Source: Ectobacillus panaciterrae DSM 19096
GTDB taxonomy: Bacteria; Bacillota; Bacilli; Bacillales; Bacillaceae_G
Length of the DNA stretch: 64,000 bases
NCBI RefSeq assembly: GCF_000430785.1
Contig: NZ_AUMR01000018.1
Span: forward strand, 1 to 64,000
Reading direction: 5' to 3'
Below the pieces are notes generated by a model. The model saw nothing but the letters and a program-made list of their open reading frames with translations, searched no databases and was not told the origin of the DNA. The position numbers and the translations under genes were made by a program. Positions 43,077 through 51,546 of this stretch are shown one piece after another (the stretch's first letter is position 1; every line of letters begins with the position of its first letter).

Positions 43077-44042
43077 TTGCGTTCGCATAAAAAAATTCCG
43101 GTTACGATTTTAACCGGTTTTCTTGGCTCAGGAAAAACAACGCTGCTGAACCGTATTTTGTCAGAGCAGCATAATCAAAAGCTGGCTGTTATCGTAAATG
43201 AAATCGGCAAGGTCGGAATTGATAACCAATTGATTGTAAATGTAGAAGAAGAAATCATGGAAATGACGAACGGCTGTCTTTGTTGTACAGTGCGTGAAGA
43301 TTTACTTGTCGCATTAAAGAATTTGCTGCAAGCAAAAAAAGAGGGGAAAGCAGAATTTGAGGGACTTGTCATTGAAACAACCGGTCTCGCTAACCCAGGT
43401 CCCATTATTCAAACCTTCTTCTTAGACCCGATTATTCAAAGCGCTTATGAAATAAACGGAGTGGTAACGGTAGTCGACGCTTATCATATTGAAAAGCATC
43501 TGACAAAAGGTTTGGAGGCGCAGGAGCAAATCGCATTTGCTGATACGGTTCTGCTTAATAAAATAGATCTTGTTTCAGGAGAACAGCAGAAACACATCAC
43601 TGAACTGCTGCAAAGCATAAATCCGACTGCGGAAATCGTTCCAACTGCAAATTGCGAGGTTGAAATTGAAAAGCTGCTTCACATTCATACGTTCCAATTA
43701 CAAGAAAAACTGAATATCCGGACGCATACAGATAACCATTTAGAAGGCGTAAAATCATTTGTACTGCGTGAAGAAAGACCGCTTGATATGATGAAAATCA
43801 ATGAGTGGATGACGGCTGTCGTTCAAGAACTGGGAGAGCATTTATATCGCTACAAAGGAATTTTATACGTAGAAGGAATAGACAAGCGCGTTGTGTTTCA
43901 AGGTGTTCACACGTTATTTGCAGCTTCTTACGATCGGGAGTGGAAAGAAGGGGAAAAGCGTGTGAGCGAAATTGTCATGATTGGAAAAAATTTAAATAAA
44001 GAGTGGTTTGAAACGCATTTTCTTGAATGTGTGAGAGAATAG
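43077..44042 (+). CDS. COG0523 (CobW/ZagA-type) zinc metallochaperone GTPase, short form
   Basis: A 321-residue G3E GTPase. Walker A GFLGSGKTTLLNR at about residues 13-25, metal motif GCLCC at about 66-70, NKIDL at about 161-165, and a C-terminal CobW_C domain ending KNLNKEWFETHF. COG0523 proteins under Zur move zinc to client enzymes. Start is TTG 43077 with GAGGAG about 11 bases upstream. It is the parental type for the remnant at 42194. Confidence 0.92.
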   Translation: MRSHKKIPVTILTGFLGSGKTTLLNRILSEQHNQKLAVIVNEIGKVGIDNQLIVNVEEEIMEMTNGCLCCTVREDLLVALKNLLQAKKEGKAEFEGLVIETTGLANPGPIIQTFFLDPIIQSAYEINGVVTVVDAYHIEKHLTKGLEAQEQIAFADTVLLNKIDLVSGEQQKHITELLQSINPTAEIVPTANCEVEIEKLLHIHTFQLQEKLNIRTHTDNHLEGVKSFVLREERPLDMMKINEWMTAVVQELGEHLYRYKGILYVEGIDKRVVFQGVHTLFAASYDREWKEGEKRVSEIVMIGKNLNKEWFETHFLECVRE

Positions 44043-44071
44043 AGCCTGTGTGATACAGGCTTTTTATTATT
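44041..44071 (+). terminator. Terminator of the short COG0523 gene
   Basis: AGCCTGTGTGATACAGGCTTTTT. Confidence 0.85.
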
Positions 44072-44183
44072 GCTAATTACAGATTCTCTGGATGCATGTC
44101 TACTTACAGAGGATGAAATGGAAAGGGATTGGAGTCAGATGAAGGATCCATTTGGCTGGACAGTTGAAAAACAAGAAGTATAA
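44070..44183 (+). pseudogene. YciC-type COG0523 GTPase, extreme C-terminal remnant
   Basis: Thirty-seven codons reading [20 protein letters not shown] then SQMKDPFGWTVEKQEV; this aligns with the last residues of the intact gene at 44709-45890 ([29 protein letters not shown]). No start, no GTPase domain; opposite strand to the intact copy. It marks a further lost COG0523 paralog. Confidence 0.8.
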
Positions 44184-44217
44184 AGAAAAAGACGGGATGC
44201 CCCGTCTTTTTCTATTG
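44184..44217. terminator. Bidirectional terminator
   Basis: AAAGACGGG-ATG-CCCCGTCTTT with flanking A/T runs. Confidence 0.85.
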
Positions 44218-44328
44218 TTTGGAATCTTGTACACCGCGCTGCTCTTTCTTTGTCATAGGTGAAGGTGTATCAATTGACTGATGATTTGCTGCATGCTGAT
44301 GCGCTTTTTTCTTTTTCCCTTTTGCCAT
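44212..44328 (-). CDS. Small basic His-containing protein, 38 aa
   Basis: MAKGKKKKAHQHAANHQSID followed by TPSPMTKKEQRGVQDSKQ; AAAGGAGG lies seven bases before ATG 44328. Disordered, very basic, with three His residues in AHQHAANH. It resembles the size and style of small Bacillus spore or stress proteins; no family assigned. A longer in-frame extension on this strand belongs to the znuA-like remnant instead. Confidence 0.65.
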   Translation of the reverse strand: MAKGKKKKAHQHAANHQSIDTPSPMTKKEQRGVQDSKQ

Positions 44329-44396
44329 GATAAGTCCTCCTTTGCTAAATATAGGTTTAATGTAACCTGTTTGGGAAGGTTTATGCGATAATGAAA

Positions 44397-44432
44397 AACA
44401 GTCCTCCACTTCCGCGGAGGACTGTTTTTCAT
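44397..44432 (-). terminator. Terminator of the znuA-like remnant
   Basis: AAAACAGTCCTCCGCGG..GGAGGACTGTTTTT stem-loop on the minus strand. Confidence 0.8.
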
Positions 44433-44640
44433 GAATTTGTGGCAGTTTTAAAGCGTCGATATTTTCTTGCATGAGCTTGAAATAGTCTTTTAATGGAAAG
44501 ATGGTAGTACATACTTGCAACGTATCGTTTGCGTCCCTTTTCTTCGGGACAGTATCCGTACTCGCAGCCTGCAAAGAAAACGGAGACCGCTAGCCTGGCA
44601 GAAAGTAAAGCGGAAACTGTTTTTATTTTTGTTCTCGTCC
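44418..44640 (-). pseudogene. ZnuA/AdcA-like zinc-binding lipoprotein remnant (internal deletion, frameshift, lost start)
   Basis: On the minus strand one frame encodes a lipoprotein signal (KTVSALLSARLAVSVFFAGC) and a second frame continues ASTDTVPKKRDANDTLQVCTTIFPLKDYFKLMQENIDALK. TLQVxTTIFPLKDF is the start of the mature ZnuA fold, whereas DYFKLMQENIDALK resembles its last helix, so about 250 residues appear deleted. A one-base shift separates signal and mature part, and the position of the expected ATG is ACG. A degraded Zur-like sequence and TATAAT lie upstream (44655-44690). Identity rests on short matches, hence moderate confidence. Confidence 0.5.
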
Positions 44641-44708
44641 CTTCGCAGTAAGTTCATCCATACGGAATTATATCAGAATCATTTCGGTTTGTGAAACGTT
44701 CTATTTCC

Positions 44709-45890
44709 TTAACTTTCGTAAGTAAATGCAGGAAGAGGATCTTCAAATACAGACCAATCCAGCTGCATTTCTTCTTCGGTTAACAAACAAGCATCCAGAG
44801 ATGTTTCAATTTCCGCTTGATTCATGTCAATTCCGATGAACACAAGCTCTGTCATGCGATCGCCATATACAGTATCCCAGCGTTTTAAAATGTCCGGATC
44901 TTCGGCCAGCGTTTGCTGTTGCTCTTCTACCGAATAAGCAGCAACCCACTCGCCAGCACCTTGAATCGTAATGGAAGAGCCTGCTTGGGAGAGAAGGCCT
45001 GTCATATCATTACGTGATGAAAGCCAGAAAAAACCTTTTGCGCGAACGACATCTATCGGCCAATTTTCTAACCAATTCATGAGGCGGGCAGGGTGAAACG
45101 GCAGCTTTTTCCGATATACAAAAGAAGAAATGCCGTACTCCTCTGTTTCAGGTGTATGCTCTTCGTTCAGTTCTTTTATCCAGCCGGCTGCTTGACTCGC
45201 TTGATCAAAGTCAAACAAATGAGTATTTAAGATTTCTTTCAAGTCTATTTGAGAAAATGCAGTACAGATAATGTTTGCTTCCGGATTCAGTTTGCGAAGC
45301 AGGTTTTCCAGTTCAGCAGCGTCCTCTTCATTCAGTAAATCAATCTTATTAAGCACGATGACGTTCGCAAATTCAATTTGATCGATTAATAAATCAATTA
45401 CTTCACGCGTGTCGTCTTCTCCTGTGCCTTGCTGGCGATCCAGCAGGCTTTCCCCAGATGCATAATCATCCCAGAAACGATTTGCATCCACTACCGTTGC
45501 CATTGTATCCAGGCGGCACTTCCTAGATAAATCAATCCCGACTTCTTCATCAATGTAAGTAAAGGTTTGGGCAACAGGTATAGGCTCGCTGATACCTGAT
45601 GATTCAATGACGATATAGTCAATATCGCCGGCATCAACCAAGCGCTCTACTTCAACCATCAAATCTTCGCGGAGCGTACAGCAAATGCAACCGTTTTGCA
45701 TTTCTACAAGCTTTTCCTCTGTTCGGGAGAAACCGCCTTGTTTTACAAGCGCTGCATCCACATTCACTTCACTCATATCGTTTACGATCACGGCAACTTT
45801 TAGACCCTCGCGGTTTGCCAGAATATGATTGAGCAATGTTGTTTTTCCGGCGCCGAGATAGCCGCTTAACACCGTAACAGGTATTTTCAT
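44709..45890 (-). CDS. yciC: YciC-type COG0523 zinc metallochaperone GTPase
   Basis: A 393-residue G3E GTPase close to B. subtilis YciC/ZagA in length. Walker [14 protein letters not shown] (about residues 9-21), metal motif GCICC (about 68-72), NKIDLL (about 176-181), and a CobW_C domain. Its C-terminal [12 protein letters not shown] tail is also preserved in the remnant at 44070. Two Zur boxes lie upstream, as in B. subtilis yciC. It probably delivers zinc to essential enzymes at the onset of zinc limitation. Confidence 0.93.
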   Translation of the reverse strand: MKIPVTVLSGYLGAGKTTLLNHILANREGLKVAVIVNDMSEVNVDAALVKQGGFSRTEEKLVEMQNGCICCTLREDLMVEVERLVDAGDIDYIVIESSGISEPIPVAQTFTYIDEEVGIDLSRKCRLDTMATVVDANRFWDDYASGESLLDRQQGTGEDDTREVIDLLIDQIEFANVIVLNKIDLLNEEDAAELENLLRKLNPEANIICTAFSQIDLKEILNTHLFDFDQASQAAGWIKELNEEHTPETEEYGISSFVYRKKLPFHPARLMNWLENWPIDVVRAKGFFWLSSRNDMTGLLSQAGSSITIQGAGEWVAAYSVEEQQQTLAEDPDILKRWDTVYGDRMTELVFIGIDMNQAEIETSLDACLLTEEEMQLDWSVFEDPLPAFTYES

Positions 45891-45915
45891 AGTTTAAGTC
45901 CCCCTAATTAATAAA

Positions 45916-45930
45916 ACAAAATCATTACGA
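45916..45930. promoter_or_regulatory. Zur box 1 upstream of yciC
   Basis: ACAAAATCATTACGA: perfect right half-site (ATTACGA), weaker left half; 26 bp before the yciC start. Confidence 0.65.
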
Positions 45931-45980
45931 TTTAAAAGTACTTGTACAGTATACTACTAAACTTTTATACGCGCAATATT

Positions 45981-45995
45981 TAGTAATTATTACGA
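45981..45995. promoter_or_regulatory. Zur box 2 upstream of yciC
   Basis: TAGTAATTATTACGA matches TCGTAATNATTACGA with one mismatch. Lies 9 bp beyond the stop of the flavoprotein gene. Confidence 0.85.
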
Positions 45996-46003
45996 TTTAA
46001 AAG

Positions 46004-47176
46004 TTATAAACTATTAACAATTCGCTCGGCAGCGCTGCGGGCACCGGATATGTTTCGTGCAGACGGACCGATTTCAAGCTCAGCAAGACCGCCAGCTACA
46101 TATAAATCTTTTGTCCATTCAAGAGAAGGGGATACAATCGGATATCCGCATTCGGCACATAGAAGCTGTTCTTGCTCAATAAGAGGCTGCAGCAATTCTT
46201 TTCCCGGCAAAGCAGGCTGGAATCCTGTTGCGAGTATGACTGTAGATGCAGCATGCGCGCCGCTCTCTTTCAAATGTAAACAGATCTTTTCATTTTCACG
46301 CGATGCTCCTTCAATCTCATCGTTTATAATGTGTAAAGCACCGCGCCGCTCCAAATGAAGCAGCTTGGAATGAAGCTCAGACGGCATAGAACCTTTATGG
46401 CGAGCATTCTTAATAAGCGAGCGGCGTTCCTTATAATCCTGTATTTTCAGAAAAGAATGCATATACTTAGGGCCGAGCCAGCCAGGGGCGCTGTCAAAAT
46501 CGTGAACACGAAACGGATGCCGCTTAATCATAGTAACTTGACCGGGAAATTGTGCCGTTAGCTTCACAGCTAAATGCGCTGCCGTAATGCCGGCGCCGAC
46601 AATGGTAACGGGTAATCGTAAATTTGATTGTGCGGTGAAAGATAAATCGAAAATGTAGAATAGAGAATCCGGAACTTGCTCCTTCATAGACTTTGCCCAA
46701 TCTGGGTACAATGGCTGCTCCGTAACACCAAAGGCAAGTACAACCCGCTTCGCTTTTAAAGATTGTTCAGGTGTTGAAACAAGCCATGCATTACTTTCGC
46801 GTCTTATATTGGTTACTCTGCCTTGCACCCAAGTTTTATATATTTGCGTTTCTTCTATGACTTGTTCACAATGCTCGTTGAATACACTCAGTGACGGACG
46901 TTTATACCGGCCGTAAAACGCATGGTTCCAGGGGATATCGTTTCGTTGATTTACATACTTTTGTAAGCTCATATGATGCACATCAATATGATGGACAGAA
47001 GGAGAGCGCAAGTAAGGCATTTCTATATAATCTGTAACGCGCTTCCAATTTGCAAGCGGCTGGTCATGCGGATCAATAATTCGTAAAGTATCAGCGGAAG
47101 CTTTGTTGCATTTCAATAAAAATGCTGCGACAGTCGCACCTTGTATACCGCCGCCAACGATAATCCATTCGTACAT
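46004..47176 (-). CDS. Zur-associated FAD/NAD(P)-dependent oxidoreductase
   Basis: A flavoprotein of 390 residues. N-terminal FAD motif IVGGGIQGATVA (about residues 5-16), a second dinucleotide fold VTIVGAGITAAHLAVKL near 193-209, and an ATGFQPA motif near 317, as in class B monooxygenases and lysine/ornithine hydroxylase-like proteins. The enzymatic substrate is unknown. Start at ATG 47176, seven bases after AAAGGAGA; the ATG two codons earlier is too close. A Zur box overlaps its promoter region and it lies upstream of yciC on the same strand, so it should be expressed in zinc deficiency. Confidence 0.85.
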   Translation of the reverse strand: MYEWIIVGGGIQGATVAAFLLKCNKASADTLRIIDPHDQPLANWKRVTDYIEMPYLRSPSVHHIDVHHMSLQKYVNQRNDIPWNHAFYGRYKRPSLSVFNEHCEQVIEETQIYKTWVQGRVTNIRRESNAWLVSTPEQSLKAKRVVLAFGVTEQPLYPDWAKSMKEQVPDSLFYIFDLSFTAQSNLRLPVTIVGAGITAAHLAVKLTAQFPGQVTMIKRHPFRVHDFDSAPGWLGPKYMHSFLKIQDYKERRSLIKNARHKGSMPSELHSKLLHLERRGALHIINDEIEGASRENEKICLHLKESGAHAASTVILATGFQPALPGKELLQPLIEQEQLLCAECGYPIVSPSLEWTKDLYVAGGLAELEIGPSARNISGARSAAERIVNSL

Positions 47177-47194
47177 ATACATTCTCCTTTTAAA

Positions 47195-47209
47195 ACGAAA
47201 TTATTACGA
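47195..47209. promoter_or_regulatory. Zur box between the flavoprotein and the permease
   Basis: ACGAAATTATTACGA: two mismatches to the 15-bp consensus. It is 19 bp before the flavoprotein start and about 120 bp before the divergent permease, so it may control both. Confidence 0.8.
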
Positions 47210-47327
47210 TTTTAACATGATATATCATTTTAATGTGTATGTTTGTAAGATACAAGTAAAAAAGAAAGGTATATGAGAAGGGGACAAGCATATATTTTTA
47301 CTATTCAAGAGTTATGGGGGGATCATT

Positions 47328-48308
47328 GTGCTTCTTTCTCGTATATCACGGGATGTAATAGGCTGGCTCTTAATTGCAATGTTTCTATTTTTATTTTTTG
47401 CTGTAGACTTTACGAATCTAGCTTCGTTAAAAGATGCGGTTCCGTCAGATTGGCGTAATGTTACTGTCATGTTTTTAAGCATTTTTTTTGAGGCAATCCC
47501 ATTCGTTCTCATGGGTGTCTTTGTATCGGCATGCATTCAAACTTTTATATCAGAGCATACGATTAAAAAGCTGATTCCGAAATCTCCTGTTCTGGCTATC
47601 GTTCCTGCTGCCTTAGTAGGGGTTATATTTCCGATGTGTGAATGTGTGATTATCCCGGTTGTGCGCCGTCTAATGCAAAAAGGAATGCCGCTTCACGTAG
47701 GTATAGTCATTTTAGTGAGTGCACCGATTTTAAACCCGGTTGTATTTGCTTCTACTTATTTTGCGTTTCGGACAACTCCTCATATCGCTTATTATCGAAT
47801 GGGATTGGCATTTTTAGTTGCCGTACTAATCGGTATTGTGATGTATGTATTATTTAAAAATCAACAAGTGCTGCGTGAGCACGAAGTACAAGATCAAGCG
47901 GAGCACCTGCATGGAGGGCGTTTTAAACGAACGATGTATCATGCGGCAGACGAGTTTTTTGACACAGGAAAGTACTTGTTAATAGGGGCTTTTGCAGCAA
48001 GCTTGTTCCAAACTTTTTTCGATCGCGAAACTTTGACACATCTTGCTTCCAATACTGCTTTGTCGCCGCTCGTGATGATGGCGTTCGGTTATGTGCTTTC
48101 CCTTTGTTCGGAAGCGGATGCTTTCATTGCCGCCTCTTTCAATCATGCATTTCCTGCCAGGTCTATACTCGCATTTCTCGTGTTTGGACCAATGCTCGAT
48201 TTTAAAAATACATTGATGTTATTGGCTTATTTCAAGAAACGATTTGTGTTGAGTTTTATTTTCATAGTAATCATGGTAGTTTACGCCGTTGTTCAAATTG
48301 CAATGTGA
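47328..48308 (+). CDS. COG0701/DUF318 (ArsP_1-type) permease, copy 1
   Basis: A 326-residue membrane protein with eight to ten helices. FPMCECVIIPVVRRLMQKGMP carries the conserved Cys-rich CEC motif and SLCSEADAFIAASF the second family signature. GTG start with TGGGGGGA upstream; the next gene starts 17 bp after the stop. The pair matches B. subtilis ycgR-ycgQ. Family members are proposed to move metals, metalloids or small organometals; the neighbouring Zur box suggests zinc. Confidence 0.88.
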   Translation: MLLSRISRDVIGWLLIAMFLFLFFAVDFTNLASLKDAVPSDWRNVTVMFLSIFFEAIPFVLMGVFVSACIQTFISEHTIKKLIPKSPVLAIVPAALVGVIFPMCECVIIPVVRRLMQKGMPLHVGIVILVSAPILNPVVFASTYFAFRTTPHIAYYRMGLAFLVAVLIGIVMYVLFKNQQVLREHEVQDQAEHLHGGRFKRTMYHAADEFFDTGKYLLIGAFAASLFQTFFDRETLTHLASNTALSPLVMMAFGYVLSLCSEADAFIAASFNHAFPARSILAFLVFGPMLDFKNTLMLLAYFKKRFVLSFIFIVIMVVYAVVQIAM

Positions 48309-48324
48309 TGAGGAGGGAAGCAAA

Positions 48325-49179
48325 ATGAGAGATCGCGAAAGCTTCCATATGTATATAAGGGGCATTATTATGCTCGGGTTCGGCATGCTTCTGTTCAAAC
48401 TTCTGATTACAGGAGATATCGAAAATTTCATCGCGCCGAAGATGCTGAAATTTATCGGCTTTACATTATTCGTTTCTCTGCTTCTTGGGAGCATGCAAAT
48501 ACTGCGGAGCGGCGAAATGAAACAGTATCATTGTGAATGCGGCAACCATTCATTACCGAAAACGACGATTGGATCTATCAGTTTATATGCTCTATTTTTA
48601 CTGCCGATTGTCAGCGCCTTTTTATTCTCTGGTGCAGCAATTGATGGGAAAGTAGCAGCAAAGCGAGGGGTTACGCTTACTGGTGTGCAACAAGCTGCCG
48701 CACCTGATAAAAGCGTAGCGGGACTCTTATCCGATACAGAGGAACAGCCTCCTCAAACTATTCAGCAGCCCCCGAAAGGCTATTATGAAAATTTAGAACG
48801 GAAATTGCTAGGGTCTAGCAGTATAGAGGTAAATGATGATAACTATATTTCCGCTATGGATGTAATTGGACAAGACGTAGAAGGGTTTGCAGGAAAACAG
48901 ATCAGCTTCACGGGATTTGTGCATCGGGAGGAAGACCTTGGCAAAGACAAGATTGTTATTGCACGATATGGGATTACGTGTTGTGTAGCAGACGCATCTG
49001 TGCTTGGCATGTTGGCAGTTGGTCTGAATACGTCTTCACTCCAAGAAGGAGAATGGATTCAAGTAACGGGTACATTGGGAAAGACAACTTATATTGATAC
49101 ATTGCTGCCCATTGTGCAGCTGCAGAAAATAGAAAAAGTGGCCGCTCCTAAAACACAATATGTGTACCAAAAGTTTTGA
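48325..49179 (+). CDS. TIGR03943/DUF1980 putative permease subunit, copy 1
   Basis: A 284-residue protein: two N-terminal helices, a short Cys/His loop (YHCECGNHS near residue 70), two more hydrophobic helices, a Pro/Gln-rich linker and a C-terminal extracytoplasmic OB-like domain with the invariant YGITCCVADA block. ATG 48325 has AGGAGGGAAG. It is the partner of the permease just upstream. Confidence 0.9.
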   Translation: MRDRESFHMYIRGIIMLGFGMLLFKLLITGDIENFIAPKMLKFIGFTLFVSLLLGSMQILRSGEMKQYHCECGNHSLPKTTIGSISLYALFLLPIVSAFLFSGAAIDGKVAAKRGVTLTGVQQAAAPDKSVAGLLSDTEEQPPQTIQQPPKGYYENLERKLLGSSSIEVNDDNYISAMDVIGQDVEGFAGKQISFTGFVHREEDLGKDKIVIARYGITCCVADASVLGMLAVGLNTSSLQEGEWIQVTGTLGKTTYIDTLLPIVQLQKIEKVAAPKTQYVYQKF

Positions 49180-49267
49180 AAATATCGGTGCTACTGTATA
49201 AGGTTTTGGCATATAAATGTTTTCTTCCTTCATATAGTGAACAGAGGAGTTATAGGGGGGAGAACAT

Positions 49268-49414
49268 ATGGATTACTTATTCGAAGCTATTATGATTATA
49301 TGTGCAGTGGTTTTTCCGCTTAGTTTTGTTATTGCTTTTTTACGAGAATTGATTCGTAACTTGGGCGATGCCAGTGCTGTTACCCCTTTAGAAGAGGCAC
49401 CTTCATTTGAGTAA
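49268..49414 (+). CDS. Small membrane protein, 48 aa
   Basis: MDYLFEAIMIICAVVFPLSF then VIAFLREL and a polar, acidic tail ending APSFE. One membrane helix; ATAGGGGGGAGAA precedes the ATG and a terminator follows. Function unknown. Confidence 0.6.
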   Translation: MDYLFEAIMIICAVVFPLSFVIAFLRELIRNLGDASAVTPLEEAPSFE

Positions 49415-49417
49415 TTA

Positions 49418-49450
49418 AAAAGAAGCTCTTGCATAGCAAGAGCTTTTATT
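49418..49450 (+). terminator. Terminator after the 48-aa protein
   Basis: AAGCTCTTGC..GCAAGAGCTTTT. Confidence 0.85.
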
Positions 49451-49566
49451 TATAGTATGCATAAGCAGCGAATGAAGTTTTTCCTTATATTTGAAAAGAA
49501 GTTGCCTATTGCTGTTTTCTTCTATTATACTTGAAGTGAATACGTATATAATGAAGAGGTATCATT

Positions 49567-50223
49567 ATGAAAAAACGAACTGCATTAGTATTGGGAGCAA
49601 GCGGTCTGGTCGGACAGGAGCTTGTACAGCAGCTGCTGGATTCCCCGCATTATACATCTGTGACCATCCTTGTAAGAAGAGAAATGGAATGGGAAGATGA
49701 GAAACTACAGCAAAAAATAGTTGATTTTCATATACTGGAGCAATATGAAGCTCTCTTTGCAGCAGATGATGTGTACAGCTGTCTAGGGACGACAATTAAA
49801 AAAGCAAAAACGAAAGAAAATTTTATGAAAGTGGACTATGAGTATACGATGCGTGCTGCAAAATTAGCAGAACAACACAAAGTCCGCAATTTTCTTGTCA
49901 TTTCCTCCATGGGAGCAGATTCGAAATCATTATTTTTCTATTCACAGGTAAAAGGAAAAGTGGAAGCTGAATTGAAGCAGCTCTCAATACAGGGAATTCA
50001 TATTTTCAGACCTTCTCTTCTGCTCGGCGACCGTGAGGAGTTCCGATTTGGCGAGAAAATGGCAGAAAAGATTTCAGGCGTTTTGCCGTTTTTATATAAG
50101 GGTGTTTTAGAAAAGTATAAGCCTATTGAAGTGAAACAGGTGGCAAAGGCAATGTATGAGACAGCTCTTTTGGACAAAACAGGTATACATATATATGAAT
50201 CCCGTGAAATGGCAAATATGTAA
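49567..50223 (+). CDS. NAD(P)-binding Rossmann-fold oxidoreductase (atypical SDR)
   Basis: A 218-residue atypical short-chain dehydrogenase (TIP30/NmrA-like). Dinucleotide motif VLGASGLVGQEL at residues 8-19, SCLGTTIKKAKTKENF near 77, and the active-site-like ISSMGADSKSLFFYSQVKGKVE with YxxxK near 122-126. The substrate is unknown. Single gene with AGAGGT upstream and a terminator behind. Confidence 0.88.
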   Translation: MKKRTALVLGASGLVGQELVQQLLDSPHYTSVTILVRREMEWEDEKLQQKIVDFHILEQYEALFAADDVYSCLGTTIKKAKTKENFMKVDYEYTMRAAKLAEQHKVRNFLVISSMGADSKSLFFYSQVKGKVEAELKQLSIQGIHIFRPSLLLGDREEFRFGEKMAEKISGVLPFLYKGVLEKYKPIEVKQVAKAMYETALLDKTGIHIYESREMANM

Positions 50224-50256
50224 AACCAACAAATCTGCTTTGTTGGTTTTTCTGTA
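50224..50256 (+). terminator. Terminator
   Basis: AAACCAACAAA..TTTGTTGGTTTTT. Confidence 0.85.
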
Positions 50257-50275
50257 AAGGAGAAGAGGTGAGAGA

Positions 50276-50854
50276 ATGGACAGGAATACAGTAGATGTGT
50301 GGAGCAAAGCGGTGGAAGTGGCAACTGTTGCGCATAAGGCGCAACAGCGAAAGGGAAATGGAACACCTTATATTACACATCCGTATACAGTAGCAATGCT
50401 TTTAGCGAAATCTGGATGCACGCAGGACGTTGTTGTAGCAGGACTTCTTCATGATACGGTGGAGGATACTTCACTGTCATACGAAGATGTAAAGAGAGAG
50501 TTTGGAGAGACTGTTGCGCGGCTTGTCGAAGAATGCTCTGAGCATGATAAGGAAAAAAGCTGGGAAGAGCGAAAGCAGTACACGATTGATAAGCTGCAGC
50601 ATATTTCCGCTGAAGGCTGTATGATTACATGTGCTGACAAATTACATAATATTCGTTCTACTGTCAAAGAATTTGAAGTATGCGGCGAAGCAGTATGGAA
50701 CCGCTTTAACCGAGGAAAAGACAAGCAAAAGTGGTATTATTGCTCGCTTGTTACGGAGTTGGGAAAACGCATTCCGGGGTTTCCTTTGTATGTTCTGTTA
50801 AAGCAAGAAGTAGAAGACTTATTTGGAAAAGGAAATATAAAAAGCAAATGTTAA
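50276..50854 (+). CDS. HD-domain protein (RelA/SpoT hydrolase-like)
   Basis: A 192-residue HD-family protein resembling the (p)ppGpp hydrolase domain: AHKAQQRKGNGTPYITHPYTVA near residues 18-39, LLHDTVEDT near 57-65 and CADKLHNIRS near 112-121 supply the H..HD..D metal site. No synthetase domain. It might hydrolyse an alarmone or another nucleotide. AAGGAGAAGAGGTGAG precedes the ATG; a terminator follows. Confidence 0.88.
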   Translation: MDRNTVDVWSKAVEVATVAHKAQQRKGNGTPYITHPYTVAMLLAKSGCTQDVVVAGLLHDTVEDTSLSYEDVKREFGETVARLVEECSEHDKEKSWEERKQYTIDKLQHISAEGCMITCADKLHNIRSTVKEFEVCGEAVWNRFNRGKDKQKWYYCSLVTELGKRIPGFPLYVLLKQEVEDLFGKGNIKSKC

Positions 50855-50886
50855 AAACCGGGAAGGCACCTTCCCGGTTTTTCTAT
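50852..50886 (+). terminator. Terminator
   Basis: AAAAACCGGGAAGG..CCTTCCCGGTTTTT. Confidence 0.9.
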
Positions 50887-51014
50887 GTTAGGAGCAGTAC
50901 AGGTTCCCATAATAGATATTGTCGAAAGAAAATGAGGAATACACATCTCTTTTCAAAATATGAATGAAATGGCCGTGTGGTAAAATGAAAGCAAACGAAA
51001 AATGGAGTGATAGG

Positions 51015-51479
51015 ATGTATCGCGCTTACTATAAAAGTGAATTGGGATGGATTGAAGTAACGGGCGAAGAGACTGGCATTACGTCTGTTATGTTTGTGGA
51101 TGAACTAGGAGAAGCTGTGCCTCACCAGCTAGTCGAGCAATGCGTACAGGAGCTGGATGAGTATTTCCATAACAAACGAACAGAATTCACTGTTCCTCTG
51201 GCAGCGAAGGGAACGAGTTTTCAACAGAAAGTATGGAAGGCGCTGACGACCGTGCCATTTGGGAAAACTGCTTCTTATTTGGATATGGCAAATGAAGTCG
51301 GGAATCCGCAATCGGTACGGGCGATCGGAGGTGCAAACAGCCGCAATCCAATATCCATCATTGTGCCGTGTCATCGCATTATTGGAAAAAACGGAACACT
51401 GGTAGGCTATGAAGGCGGACTTTGGCGAAAAGAATGGTTATTGAGACATGAAGGAATCAAAATAAAGGAAAAACGTTAA
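51015..51479 (+). CDS. ogt: Methylated-DNA--protein-cysteine methyltransferase
   Basis: A 154-residue O6-alkylguanine-DNA alkyltransferase. The suicide Cys is in IIVPCHRIIGKNG (about residues 117-129); helix-turn-helix VRAIGGANSRNPI and FQQKVWKALTTVPFG are typical. It repairs O6-methylguanine. Start at ATG 51015 (GGAGTGATAGG); an upstream in-frame ATG lacks homology. Confidence 0.95.
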   Translation: MYRAYYKSELGWIEVTGEETGITSVMFVDELGEAVPHQLVEQCVQELDEYFHNKRTEFTVPLAAKGTSFQQKVWKALTTVPFGKTASYLDMANEVGNPQSVRAIGGANSRNPISIIVPCHRIIGKNGTLVGYEGGLWRKEWLLRHEGIKIKEKR

Positions 51480-51546
51480 TCATCTCGAAAACAAAGAAGT
51501 AGAAAACTCTCTTGAAGCCGGGAAAGAGAGAATCGAGGTGATTTGC

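Noticed and set aside
44329-44574. Long in-frame N-terminal extension of the 38-aa basic protein
   Set aside because: It runs through a terminator and the ZnuA-like remnant; the small protein has its own AAAGGAGG and ATG.
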